Source of the DNA: Nannocystis punicea
Lineage (GTDB): Bacteria; Myxococcota_A; Polyangia; Nannocystales; Nannocystaceae
DNA length: 64,000 nt
Assembly (NCBI RefSeq): GCF_026965555.1
Contig: NZ_CP114040.1
Span: forward strand, 5,890,001-5,954,000
Direction: 5' to 3'
Below the pieces are notes generated by a model. That model saw nothing but the letters and a program-made list of their open reading frames with translations, did not search any database and had not been told where the DNA came from. Shown here piece after piece: positions 31,318 through 39,223 of this stretch. How positions within the stretch are numbered: position 1 is the stretch's first letter; each line of letters opens with the position of its first letter. Made by a program: the position numbers and the translations under genes.

Positions 31318-32139
31318 ATGCCACCTCGCACTACCAGCGCTTCCAGCAAGAAGACCGCCAGCAAGAAAGCCCCCGCCAAGAAGGCCGCCAAGAAGGCCGC
31401 CCCGGCCCCGGCCGCTCCGGCCAAGAAGGCCGCCAAGAAGGCGGGCAAGAAGGCCGCCAAGGCCGCTCCGGCCAAGAAGGCGGGCAAGAAGGCCGCCAAG
31501 GCCGCCCCGGCCAAGAAGGCCGCCAAGGCCGCTCCGGCCAAGAAGGCGGGCAAGAAGGCCGCCAAGAAGACGGCCGCCAAGAAGGCCGCCAAGGCCGCTC
31601 CGGCCAAGAAGGCCGCCAAGCGGGCTCCGGCCAAGAAGGCAGCGCCGAGCCGCTCCGAAGAGGAGGAAGAAATAGGCCCTGCGCTGAAGCCCGGCGATCT
31701 CGCGCCGCCCTTCTCGCTCGCGGCGGACGACGGCAAGACCTACGCCCTGCGCGACTTGGCGGGGCAGCGGGCCGTCCTCTACTTCTACCCCCGCGACAAC
31801 ACCCCCGGATGCACCACGGAGGCGTGTGACTTCCGCGACCGTCAGGCCCGCTTCGCCGCTTCCGGCGTGACCGTGCTCGGCGTCAGCGGCGACAGCCTCG
31901 CCTCCCACGCCAGGTTCCGGTCCAAGTACGGCCTGAACTTCCCGCTGTTGTCCGACCCGGGGAACCAGGTCGCCACCGCCTACGGCGCCTACGGTGAGAA
32001 GCAGATGTACGGCCGCAAGGTCCAGGGCATCATCCGCAGCACCTTCGTGATCGGCCCCGACAGCCGCATCGAAGCCGTCCACAGCCCCGTCCGGGTCGCC
32101 GGCCACGCCGACGCCCTGCTCGCGGCTCTGCCCGCCTGA
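31318..32139 (+). CDS. Histone H1-like repeat domain fused to peroxiredoxin Q (Bcp)
   Basis: 273 residues. Residues 1-110 are a Lys/Ala/Pro repeat (KKAAKKAAPA, APAKKAGKKA and variants) like histone H1 tails and the bacterial AlgP/HctB type, expected to bind DNA. An acidic hinge (SRSEEEEEIG) leads to a full Bcp/PrxQ thioredoxin-fold domain (about 120-273) with FYPRDNTPGCTTEACDF: peroxidatic Cys165 and resolving Cys170, five residues apart as in this class. PrxQ reduces hydroperoxides. The fusion suggests a peroxidase held on the nucleoid to protect DNA; this is an inference. The DNA of the repeat is itself an imperfect tandem repeat, so copy number may vary between strains. Confidence 0.9.
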   Translation: MPPRTTSASSKKTASKKAPAKKAAKKAAPAPAAPAKKAAKKAGKKAAKAAPAKKAGKKAAKAAPAKKAAKAAPAKKAGKKAAKKTAAKKAAKAAPAKKAAKRAPAKKAAPSRSEEEEEIGPALKPGDLAPPFSLAADDGKTYALRDLAGQRAVLYFYPRDNTPGCTTEACDFRDRQARFAASGVTVLGVSGDSLASHARFRSKYGLNFPLLSDPGNQVATAYGAYGEKQMYGRKVQGIIRSTFVIGPDSRIEAVHSPVRVAGHADALLAALPA

Positions 32140-32554
32140 CACGCCGCCCTCGGCGCGCAGCCCCGCCCGGGAAGCGCGTCCTCACCGAGGGCCGGCGTCC
32201 TGTCGGCTTCCTAGCCGAGGCCGCCGGCCCGGCGTCGTTCGACCTCTCGCGGCCTTCGCAGAGGTCGAGCCCGCCGGAGTCGGCGCCGTCGCGGCGTCGG
32301 CCGCCTCACTGCGAGCTCACCTGCTCCTCGTCACTTCTGCAGACCGCCCTCCGGTCGCCCGAGGCCGCAGATCGCCGACCCGTCGCGCTCGGGGCGGTCC
32401 TCCCCTTCGGCTTCCATCCCGAGCCCGGGATCCTCACACCCGGGGTCGCGTTCGCCGCCGGACGCGCACAGGACCTTGCGCTCCGTCGATCCTGGCTCGG
32501 TCGGGCGAGCCGCCAGATCCCGTTCACGCGGGTTTGCGGTACCCTCGGCCCGTC
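32140..32554 (+). other. Intergenic region before the secreted unknown protein
   Basis: 415 bp without a supportable gene. Near its right end TACCCT (32540-32545) lies 9 nt before the ATG at 32555 and is a likely -10 box. Confidence 0.45.
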
Positions 32555-33586
32555 ATGAGCGCTCGCCCGGCTCCGCGCTGCCTGTCCTCGAGGACCTGGC
32601 CGATCGCGCCTGTCCTGTGCGCCCTGTTCTGTGCGACAGCCGGGGCCGAACCGCCCCCGCCGACGCCTGCCGCGCCCACGAGCGGCGGCTACTGGCTCGG
32701 CGCCCACTTGCTCGGCCCCGGCCCGGGCGTCCTCGCGGCCACCGAGGCGATGTCGCTCGGCACCTCGGTCGAGGGCGCACCGACCTCGGTGGGCGCCGTC
32801 GTCGGCCAGGTCGCCACCATTCACGACGCCATGCGGTTCGTCGCGCGCTGGGCCTTCGCGGCCGTCGTCGGGTCCGCGCGCGACCGGACCCTGCGCCAGC
32901 CGCCCGCCCCCGTGCCCGGCGGCGACCTGTTGCCGAACCACGGCGCAGTCCTGGTCGCGCTCACGGTCCAGGGCCGCAGCCCGGACGGCGGCACCCGCAC
33001 CGTCCAGTGGCCCAAGGATCAGGCCGAGCTGCTGCCGCCCGATCTCTCGTGGATCCCCGCCGCGCTGGTCCCCGACCGCGCCCCGCTGTTCGCCGCCCCG
33101 GCCGCCCGGGTCCCGCCGACCGGCGAGCGCTTCGCCCTCGCGCGCCGGTCCGGCAGCCTGTTCGTGCTCGGCGCCCTCGACCGCTGCGACGACCGCTCGC
33201 CGCCGCTGCCGGGCGCTGTCGGCGAGCCGCAGCGCGTCTGCCTGCGCTGGTATCAGGTCGTCGCCCGCGACGGCGAGCGGTTCCAGGCCGGCTACCTGCC
33301 GGCCTTCCAGGTCGCCCTCGTGGACGACTGGCGCCGCGGCCAGGGCGCCCTCCCACGGGCCCAGCTGATCGCCAGCGGCACCCGCGGCGACACCGCCCAG
33401 TTCGTCCTCCTCGCCCGCGCGCGCGACAACAACCTCCACCGCCTCACCCTCGAGGCTCCGCTGGCCGGCGACGCCTTCCCCGAGGCCACCCTCAGCGTCG
33501 ACGGCGACTGGGCCGAAGTCCGGTTCGCCGGCGCCGCCCCGCGCCGGATCGCCCTCGACGCGACCATGGACGCCCGCCCGCGCTGA
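32555..33586 (+). CDS. Secreted protein of unknown function
   Basis: 343 residues. A signal peptide (IAPVLCALFCATAGAEP) is followed by a Pro-rich stretch and a domain of about 290 residues. A conserved-looking part covers FALARRSGSLFVLGALDRCD through VCLRWYQVVARDGERFQAGY. The copy of the 14-nt palindrome at 32581-32598 (CCTGTCC-TCGA-GGACCTGG) encodes part of the n-region of the signal peptide. No family recognised. Confidence 0.65.
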   Translation: MSARPAPRCLSSRTWPIAPVLCALFCATAGAEPPPPTPAAPTSGGYWLGAHLLGPGPGVLAATEAMSLGTSVEGAPTSVGAVVGQVATIHDAMRFVARWAFAAVVGSARDRTLRQPPAPVPGGDLLPNHGAVLVALTVQGRSPDGGTRTVQWPKDQAELLPPDLSWIPAALVPDRAPLFAAPAARVPPTGERFALARRSGSLFVLGALDRCDDRSPPLPGAVGEPQRVCLRWYQVVARDGERFQAGYLPAFQVALVDDWRRGQGALPRAQLIASGTRGDTAQFVLLARARDNNLHRLTLEAPLAGDAFPEATLSVDGDWAEVRFAGAAPRRIALDATMDARPR

Positions 33587-34261
33587 CCTGCAGGGCATGT
33601 CGCAAAGGACAGCTTGCCCTGTCCGTATCGACATGACCCGAGAGACAGACCGAAGACCCGCTCTCGCCGGCCCGTCGCTCGCAGCGAACGCCGACTCGCG
33701 CCCCTGGCTCGCCGCGAACGCGGCGCAGGCGGTCGTCGCCGGCTGCGGAGGACGTGAAGCCCGGCCCCACGCCACCGACCCGAGGGTCCAAAATAACATG
33801 CCCCAAAGGACATCCCGCTGGAGACCTGGCGCTGTCCGGCGCCTCGCGTCCCGGCGCCTTGCACCCCGCGACGGCAGTTCCAAGCGCAGCTGAGCGCGGC
33901 GCGTCTGCCAGGAACGGCAGGTCCAGGATCTGCGAACGCGGAGAGACCGGCCGGATCGCACCGACTCGTCCACCGCGACGTCGCGTTCGAGCCGGGCGAG
34001 GAGCTGCAGCTCACCAACCCTGAGGCTGGTCGCCGGCATGCTGCCGTTCCTGTTCTCGGCGACGGTCTCAGGGGCCGACGTCGTCGAAGCACCGGACCTC
34101 GGCCGCGGCGAGCTCCCCCATGCGCCTTGCTCGCAGGGTCTCGTCGCTCGTGGCGCATCGCGTCCGTACACGAAGCGGGACCCCCGTCGCGCGTCTCCGG
34201 CCCGCGTTCGCCCGGCTGGCCGCCGCTCGCGCTCGTGCTGGCGACGTGCTATCCGTGGCGC
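33587..34261 (+). other. 675-bp intergenic region with 14-nt elements upstream of glk
   Basis: No believable gene on either strand; open frames are Arg-rich shadows. It holds 14-nt family units at 33595-33660 (GCATGTCGCAAAGG, ACATGACCCGAGAG and partners) and at 33796-33823 (ACATGCCCCAAAGG, ACATCCCGCTGGAG). The right end carries TGCTATCCG (34247-34255), an extended -10-like box 6 nt before the glk ATG. Confidence 0.55.
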
Positions 34262-35242
34262 ATGCGTGTCCTCGCGGGCGACATCGGCGGCACCAAGACT
34301 CTGCTCGCGGTGCTCGAGCAGCGGCCGGACGGTGGCCTCGACGTCCTCGTGCGCCAGCGCTACCCGAGCGCCGATCACCCCGGCCTGGCGCCGATCGTGC
34401 GCGACTTCCTGGCCCGCGCCGACGTCCCCGACATCACCCGCGCCGGCTTCGGCGTCGCCGGGCCGGTGGTCGATCGGCGCAGTCGGGTCACCAACCTGCC
34501 GTGGCAGATCGACGCCGACGCTCTGGCCGCCGAGCTCGGCCTGCACACGGTCGCGCTCGTCAACGACTTCGCTGCAGTCGCGCTCGGCCTGCGCGTCCTC
34601 GGCCCCGCCGACCTCGAGGTCTTGCAGGCCGGCGAGCGCGATCCGGCGGGCCCGATCGCCCTGATCGGCGCCGGCACCGGCCTCGGCGAGGCCGTGCTCC
34701 TGCCCACCCCTGCGGGCCCGCGCTTCGTCGCCAGCGAGGGCGGCCACTGCGACCTCGCCCCGCGCAACGAGCTCGAGATCGCCTTGCTCCGCTTCTTGTG
34801 GAAGCGGCACCACCGCGTCTCCTACGAGCGGATCGTGTCCGGCCCCGGCCTCGTCACCGCCTATCAGTTCGTCGTCGCCGAGGGCCTCGAACCTGAACTT
34901 TCGGACACCCGCGCGCGCATGGCCGTGGAAGACCCGGGCAGCGTCATCGGCGCTCGCGCCCTCGCCGGCGACGACCCCGCCTGCGTGCGCGCCGTCGACA
35001 TCTTCGTCGACCTCTACGGCGCCGAGGCCGGCAACCTCGCGCTCAAGGTCCTGCCGACCGGCGGCCTGTTCGTCGCCGGCGGGATCGCGGGCAAGCTGTT
35101 GCCGCGGATGCGCGACGGGCGGTTCATCGCCGCCTTCGGCGACAAGGGTCGCATGAGCCCGCTGCTCCGCGGCATGCACGTCGCCGTGGTCAAGAACACC
35201 GACGTCGGCCTGCTCGGGGCGGGCCTCGCCGGTCTCGCCTGA
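34262..35242 (+). CDS. glk: Glucokinase
   Basis: 326 residues, the normal length for the E. coli-type glucokinase family. ATP-binding LAGDIGGTKTLLAVLEQ at the N-terminus, LVNDFAAVALGL, IGAGTGLGEAVLL with the second phosphate loop, and SEGGHCDLAPRNE match the family. It phosphorylates glucose to glucose-6-phosphate. ATG 34262 begins right at the phosphate loop. The downstream membrane protein gene starts 4 bp after the stop. Confidence 0.93.
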   Translation: MRVLAGDIGGTKTLLAVLEQRPDGGLDVLVRQRYPSADHPGLAPIVRDFLARADVPDITRAGFGVAGPVVDRRSRVTNLPWQIDADALAAELGLHTVALVNDFAAVALGLRVLGPADLEVLQAGERDPAGPIALIGAGTGLGEAVLLPTPAGPRFVASEGGHCDLAPRNELEIALLRFLWKRHHRVSYERIVSGPGLVTAYQFVVAEGLEPELSDTRARMAVEDPGSVIGARALAGDDPACVRAVDIFVDLYGAEAGNLALKVLPTGGLFVAGGIAGKLLPRMRDGRFIAAFGDKGRMSPLLRGMHVAVVKNTDVGLLGAGLAGLA

Positions 35243-35246
35243 GGCC

Positions 35247-35768
35247 ATGTCCGCGCGCGTCGACGCCCTGGCCGCCGGCTACCGCCGCGAGGTGCTCCAC
35301 CGCTGGCTCCTCACCTGGGCCGGGCGCCTGGTCTCGCTCTACCTCGCCTTCCTCTACGTCTACCTGTTGATGTTCCTCGGCCGCGACGACCCGTTCTACA
35401 TCAGCCTCAACCTGGTCGCCTTCGTCGTCGGCATGTCGGGCTTCGTCACCGCCTTTTATTACGAAGTCCCCGGGATCGTGCGAGCGCTCCACAGCCCCGA
35501 CCCCGCGCTCGCCGACGACGCCTGGGCGGCCATCGAGCGCCTGCGCGGCGAACTGCTGCCGCGCCTGCTGGTCGACCTCAACGTTCCGGCCGACGAGCGC
35601 CCCGAGCTGGCCCGCACCCTCGATCGCGCCGGCGTCGTCCGCCTCACCGAGGCGCGCGCGCGCGACCGCTGGCGGACGATCGGCCCGCTCTACCTCGCCG
35701 GCTTCACCGTCGCCCTCGCCGCCTACTTCTGGCTGCTCTACACCTGGGTGCCCGCGACGATCCGCTGA
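35247..35768 (+). CDS. Membrane protein of unknown function
   Basis: 173 residues. Three membrane segments: LVSLYLAFLYVYLLMFLG, ISLNLVAFVVGMSGFVTAF and LYLAGFTVALAAYFWLLYTW. A charged loop of about 75 residues lies between the second and third. It follows glk by 4 bp and is probably cotranscribed; whether it relates to sugar handling is unknown. Confidence 0.7.
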   Translation: MSARVDALAAGYRREVLHRWLLTWAGRLVSLYLAFLYVYLLMFLGRDDPFYISLNLVAFVVGMSGFVTAFYYEVPGIVRALHSPDPALADDAWAAIERLRGELLPRLLVDLNVPADERPELARTLDRAGVVRLTEARARDRWRTIGPLYLAGFTVALAAYFWLLYTWVPATIR

Positions 35769-35823
35769 CGGGCCGGGGGCGCCCTGGCGCTTCGCGCAGG
35801 TGCGATTCAACTTGGCCATTTGC

Positions 35824-35907
35824 ACATGTCTTCGTGGACATGTCTATTTGTCCATGTATTAAACAGCATGTCAAAAAGAACATGCTCGAATGAACCTGAC
35901 CCATGGG
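35824..35907 (+). repeat. Six phased 14-nt units
   Basis: The ATG/CTG core occurs at 35826, 35840, 35854, 35868, 35882 and 35896, exactly 14 nt apart. The flanks have drifted and are unusually AT-rich for this genome (TATTTGTCC, TATTAAACAG). It lies between the convergent membrane-protein and recG genes. Confidence 0.8.
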
Positions 35908-35920
35908 GCATCCTTCGTGG

Positions 35921-36115
35921 GGGTCGCACGTGCCAGGTACGCCCTGCCTTCGCGTAACCGCTGCCTCCCGGCCAGCGCGAGCGAACACCCTCACCCCGCG
36001 TCGCCGGCCTCGGGTCGCGCGTGCCAGGTACGCCCTGCCTTCGCGCGACCGCTGCCTCCGGCCAGCGCGAGCGAACGCCCTCAGCCCGCGTCGCCGGCCT
36101 CGGGTCGCGCGTGCC
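35921..36115 (-). repeat. Tandem duplication of about 91 bp covering the recG 3' end
   Basis: Copy A 35921-36011, copy B 36012-36101 and the first 14 bp of a third copy at 36102. The copies differ at only a few positions. The recG stop (36081-36083) lies inside copy B, so a C-terminal coding segment and the following spacer have been duplicated. Confidence 0.85.
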
Positions 36116-38171
36116 GCTCCACGCGCGCGCGCAGCTCTGCGTGCGCGGCCAGGCCCGGATCGCGCGCCAGCAGCTCGCTCGCGGCGGTGCGGGCCGCCTC
36201 GAGCAGCGCCACGCCCTCGCCGGCCAGGCCGGCCCACGCCACCCGGCCGGCCTGGCGCAGCCCGAACAGCTCGCCGGGGCCGCGTTCGGCCAGGTCGCGC
36301 TCGGCCACAGTGAACCCGTCGCTGGTGTCGGCCAGCACCTGCAGGCGGCGGGCGGCCGCGCTGCCGGCCTCCGCGCCGGTGTGCAGCAGGCACCAAGACG
36401 TCGCCGTCCCGCGGCCGATCCGCCCGCGCAGCTGGTGCAGCTGAGACAGGCCGAAGTGCTCCGCGTGCTCGATCAGCATGAACCTGGCCTCGGGGACATC
36501 CACGCCGACCTCGATCACCGTCGTCGCCACCAGCACGTCGATCGTCCCCGCGCGGAACTCGGCCATCACCGCCGCGCGGCGCTCGGGGTCGACGCGGCCG
36601 TGCACGACCTCGATGCGCTTGCCCGGCAGCAGCCCGCGCAGCTCCGCCGCCGCCTCGTCGACGTCGCTGGCCTCGCGCGCGCCGGCCTCGATCTGCGGGC
36701 ACACCACGAAGCCCTGAAACATGTCCCGGCGGACATGTTCCGCCAGGCGGAAGCGGGCCCGCGCCACCGGTCCGGCCATCAGCGTCGTGTCGGGCGGGCG
36801 GCGGCCCGGCGGCGCCTCGCGCAGCGTCGACACGTCGAGCTCGCCGACCAGCGACAGCGCCAGAGTGCGTGGGATCGGCGTCGCGGTCAGCACCAGCAAG
36901 TGCGGCGCCCGGCCCTTGTCGCGCAGCAGCGCCCGCTGGCGCACGCCGAAGCGGTGCTGCTCGTCGACCACCACCAGGCCGAGGCGGGCGAACTGCACGT
37001 CCTCGGTGAGCAGCGCGTGCGTGCCGACGACCAGGTCCACCGCGCCGGCGGCGGCAGCCCGGGCCACCGCCGCGCGCTCGCTGCGGGTCATCGATCCGGT
37101 CAGCAGCGCCAGCCGGATCCCCGCCGCCGTGCACCACGGGCGCAGCGTCGCCACGTGTTGCTGCGCCAAAATCTCGGTCGGCGCCATCCAGGCCACCTGC
37201 CCGCCCGCCGCCACGATCCCCGCGCCGGCGGCGAACGCCACCAGAGTCTTGCCCGAGCCGACGTCGCCCTGAAGCAGCCGCAGCATCGGTCGCGGCCGCG
37301 TCAGGTCAGCCTCGATCTCGTCGATCGCCCCCCACTGCGCCCGCGTCGGCTCGAACGGCACGCACGCGCGCAGCTGCTCGCGGCGGGTGCCCTCGCCCGG
37401 CAGCAGCGTCACGGTCACCGGCAGCGCCTGCGCGGCCGCGCGGCGGCGGAGCAGCGCCACCTGGGCCACCAGCAGCTCCTCGAACAGCATGCGTCGGTGC
37501 GCCGGCGAGCGCCCGGCCTGCAGCGCCGCGATGTCCTCCGGCGGCAGCGCCTCGTCGGGCGCGTGCAGCAGCGTCAGCGCCGGCGCCAGCCCCATCAGAT
37601 TCAGCCGCGCGCGCAGCTCGGGCGGCAGCGGGTCGACGAGCGACGGAGCGAGCCGTTCGATCGCCGCGCGACACAGCTTGGCCAGAGTCGCCTCGCCGAC
37701 GCCCTCGACCTCCGGGTAGCGGACCGAGATCGCCGGGCCCGGCGCTTCGGGGTCGCGGATCTCGGGGTGGATCAGCGCCAGCTTGCCCTTCTTGCGGCTG
37801 ACGCGGCCGACCAGCAGCACCCGCTTGCCGGCCTGCGCCCGCTCGGCCAGGCCGCCGACGCGGTGGAACCACTGGCACTGCAGCCCGACCTCGCGGCCGC
37901 CCTCCTCGACCACGCAGTCGAGCCCGGCGAAGAAGCGGCCGCGGAAGAACCGCTGCGAGAACTTGCGGATCGTCGCCACCACCGCGGCCTCGGCCCCGTC
38001 GGCCGCCTGCGTCAGCGGCGTGCGGTGACGACGGTCGCGGTAGCCGGTCGGCACCACGCGGGCCAGGTCGGCGAGCGTGTGCACGCCGTGGGCGGCCAGC
38101 TTGGCGGCGGTCTTGGGGCCGACGCCCGGCAGAGCGCCGAGCTCGCCGGCCTCGCTGTCGCGCGGCGGCAC
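36081..38171 (-). CDS. recG: ATP-dependent DNA helicase RecG
   Basis: 696 residues, normal length. An N-terminal HhH-like segment (LPGVGPKTAAKLAAHGVHTL), a wedge domain (about 60-160), then superfamily 2 helicase motifs: I GDVGSGKT, Ia MAPTEILAQQH, II VDEQHRFGVRQR, III LTATPIPRTLAL and VI QLRGRIGRG. RecG reverses stalled replication forks and branch-migrates Holliday junctions. A perfect copy of the 14-nt palindrome (AACATGTCC-CGGC-GGACATGTT, 36719-36740) lies in the gene. The 3' end is involved in a tandem duplication. Confidence 0.95.
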   Translation of the reverse strand: MPPRDSEAGELGALPGVGPKTAAKLAAHGVHTLADLARVVPTGYRDRRHRTPLTQAADGAEAAVVATIRKFSQRFFRGRFFAGLDCVVEEGGREVGLQCQWFHRVGGLAERAQAGKRVLLVGRVSRKKGKLALIHPEIRDPEAPGPAISVRYPEVEGVGEATLAKLCRAAIERLAPSLVDPLPPELRARLNLMGLAPALTLLHAPDEALPPEDIAALQAGRSPAHRRMLFEELLVAQVALLRRRAAAQALPVTVTLLPGEGTRREQLRACVPFEPTRAQWGAIDEIEADLTRPRPMLRLLQGDVGSGKTLVAFAAGAGIVAAGGQVAWMAPTEILAQQHVATLRPWCTAAGIRLALLTGSMTRSERAAVARAAAAGAVDLVVGTHALLTEDVQFARLGLVVVDEQHRFGVRQRALLRDKGRAPHLLVLTATPIPRTLALSLVGELDVSTLREAPPGRRPPDTTLMAGPVARARFRLAEHVRRDMFQGFVVCPQIEAGAREASDVDEAAAELRGLLPGKRIEVVHGRVDPERRAAVMAEFRAGTIDVLVATTVIEVGVDVPEARFMLIEHAEHFGLSQLHQLRGRIGRGTATSWCLLHTGAEAGSAAARRLQVLADTSDGFTVAERDLAERGPGELFGLRQAGRVAWAGLAGEGVALLEAARTAASELLARDPGLAAHAELRARVERHARPEAGDAG

Positions 38172-38174
38172 GAT

Positions 38175-38216
38175 GACCGATCGTTCAGGTCGCGAGAGAC
38201 AGGTCTCTCAGGTCAG
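38175..38216 (-). repeat. 14-nt phased element, three units
   Basis: On the minus strand the units read ACCTGACCTGAGAG, ACCTGTCTCTCGCG and ACCTGAACGATC. They fill the 41-bp gap between the RHH-FHA gene and recG. Confidence 0.65.
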
Positions 38217-39091
38217 GTCGCCGTGCTCGGCGGCGTGAACGTGAACCGCAGCTCGTGGTCGCACAGGAAGTACACGCTGCCGTCGTTGACCTTGTGGTTG
38301 TCGACGCGCTGGCCCTCGAACTCGATGCCGTTGGTGCTGCCGAGGTCCTTGATGAAGTAGTCGTTGCCGCGGCGGACCACCGAGGCGTGGCGGCGCGAGA
38401 TGTTGGCGTCCTTGATCGCCAGGTCGGAGAACTTCTGACCGCGGCCGATCACGAACTCCTCCTTGTCGATCTCGTACCACTGGCCCTCGAACAGCACGTA
38501 CAGCGGGCGCGGCTTGCTGATCGGCGCGCCGGTCGGCGGCGGCAGGCGCGAGGCCCCCGTCGGCGGGCGCGGCAGCGACGGCGCGACCTTGCCGGGGGCC
38601 GGAGCGCCGAGGGTCGGCGGGGCCGCGGGGATCGAGGCCGGGGGCGGCACGGGCGTCGACGGTGCCGTGGCCGGCTTGGGCAGGCGCGGCTGCGGCAGCG
38701 CACTCGGGGCGCGATTCTGGCTCGAGCTGATGCTCGCGGGCGGCGCTGCGGGGCCCGGCGGCGGCGAGGTCATCGGACCCGACGGCGGGGGGCGGACGCC
38801 AGGCGGGCGCGGCACCGGAGCAGCGCTCGCCAGCGGGGCCGAGGCCGGACGGGCGGGCGCGCCGGGTGGCTGTGTGGACAGCACCGACCGCGGCGGCGTG
38901 TTGGGGCCGGCCGGGGGTGCGGCCGTCATGCCCGAGCTCTCGTCCTTTTTGCCCTTGGCCGCGCCCTTGAACAGCTGCAGCAGCGCCGCCTGGACCACAT
39001 CGTCTGTGGCGATCCCACGGCGTTTGGCGAGGGCCTCGACCCGGGCCCAGAGGTCATCACGACATTGGAACTGGCGCAGCGTCTTGCTCAT
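38213..39091 (-). CDS. Ribbon-helix-helix plus FHA domain protein
   Basis: 292 residues. Residues 1-45 fit a CopG-type ribbon-helix-helix (LRQFQCRDDLWARVEALAKR, then TDDVVQAALLQLF), a DNA-binding fold. Residues about 55-195 are a Pro/Ala/Ser linker. Residues about 200-290 form an FHA domain (FVIGRGQKFSDLAIKDANIS, RRHASVVRR, KDLGSTNGIEFEG). A DNA-binding head joined to a phosphothreonine reader suggests a regulator controlled by Ser/Thr kinases. It may be cotranscribed with recG, 41 bp downstream. Confidence 0.75.
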   Translation of the reverse strand: MSKTLRQFQCRDDLWARVEALAKRRGIATDDVVQAALLQLFKGAAKGKKDESSGMTAAPPAGPNTPPRSVLSTQPPGAPARPASAPLASAAPVPRPPGVRPPPSGPMTSPPPGPAAPPASISSSQNRAPSALPQPRLPKPATAPSTPVPPPASIPAAPPTLGAPAPGKVAPSLPRPPTGASRLPPPTGAPISKPRPLYVLFEGQWYEIDKEEFVIGRGQKFSDLAIKDANISRRHASVVRRGNDYFIKDLGSTNGIEFEGQRVDNHKVNDGSVYFLCDHELRFTFTPPSTAT

Positions 39092-39207
39092 GCACGTCCC
39101 CCACGAGGTGCTCGCCCGAATGCGCGGGCGTGGTCCTCGGTACGCCCCGGCATCCTAAGAAGTTGATGGCGCGCGGGTCAACTGCGGCCGTCGCGGTCGA
39201 ATCGGGT

Positions 39208-39213
39208 TATCCT
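39208..39213 (+). promoter_or_regulatory. Candidate -10 box of the FadL-like gene
   Basis: TATCCT lies 10 nt before the ATG at 39224. No good -35 is seen at the right distance. Confidence 0.45.
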
Positions 39214-39223
39214 GCCCCCCGCG

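Noticed and set aside
33597..34158. Small open frames in the 675-bp gap before glk
   Set aside because: Composition is Arg/Ala/Pro-rich with no domain or consistent codon bias, and several run across 14-nt repeat units.
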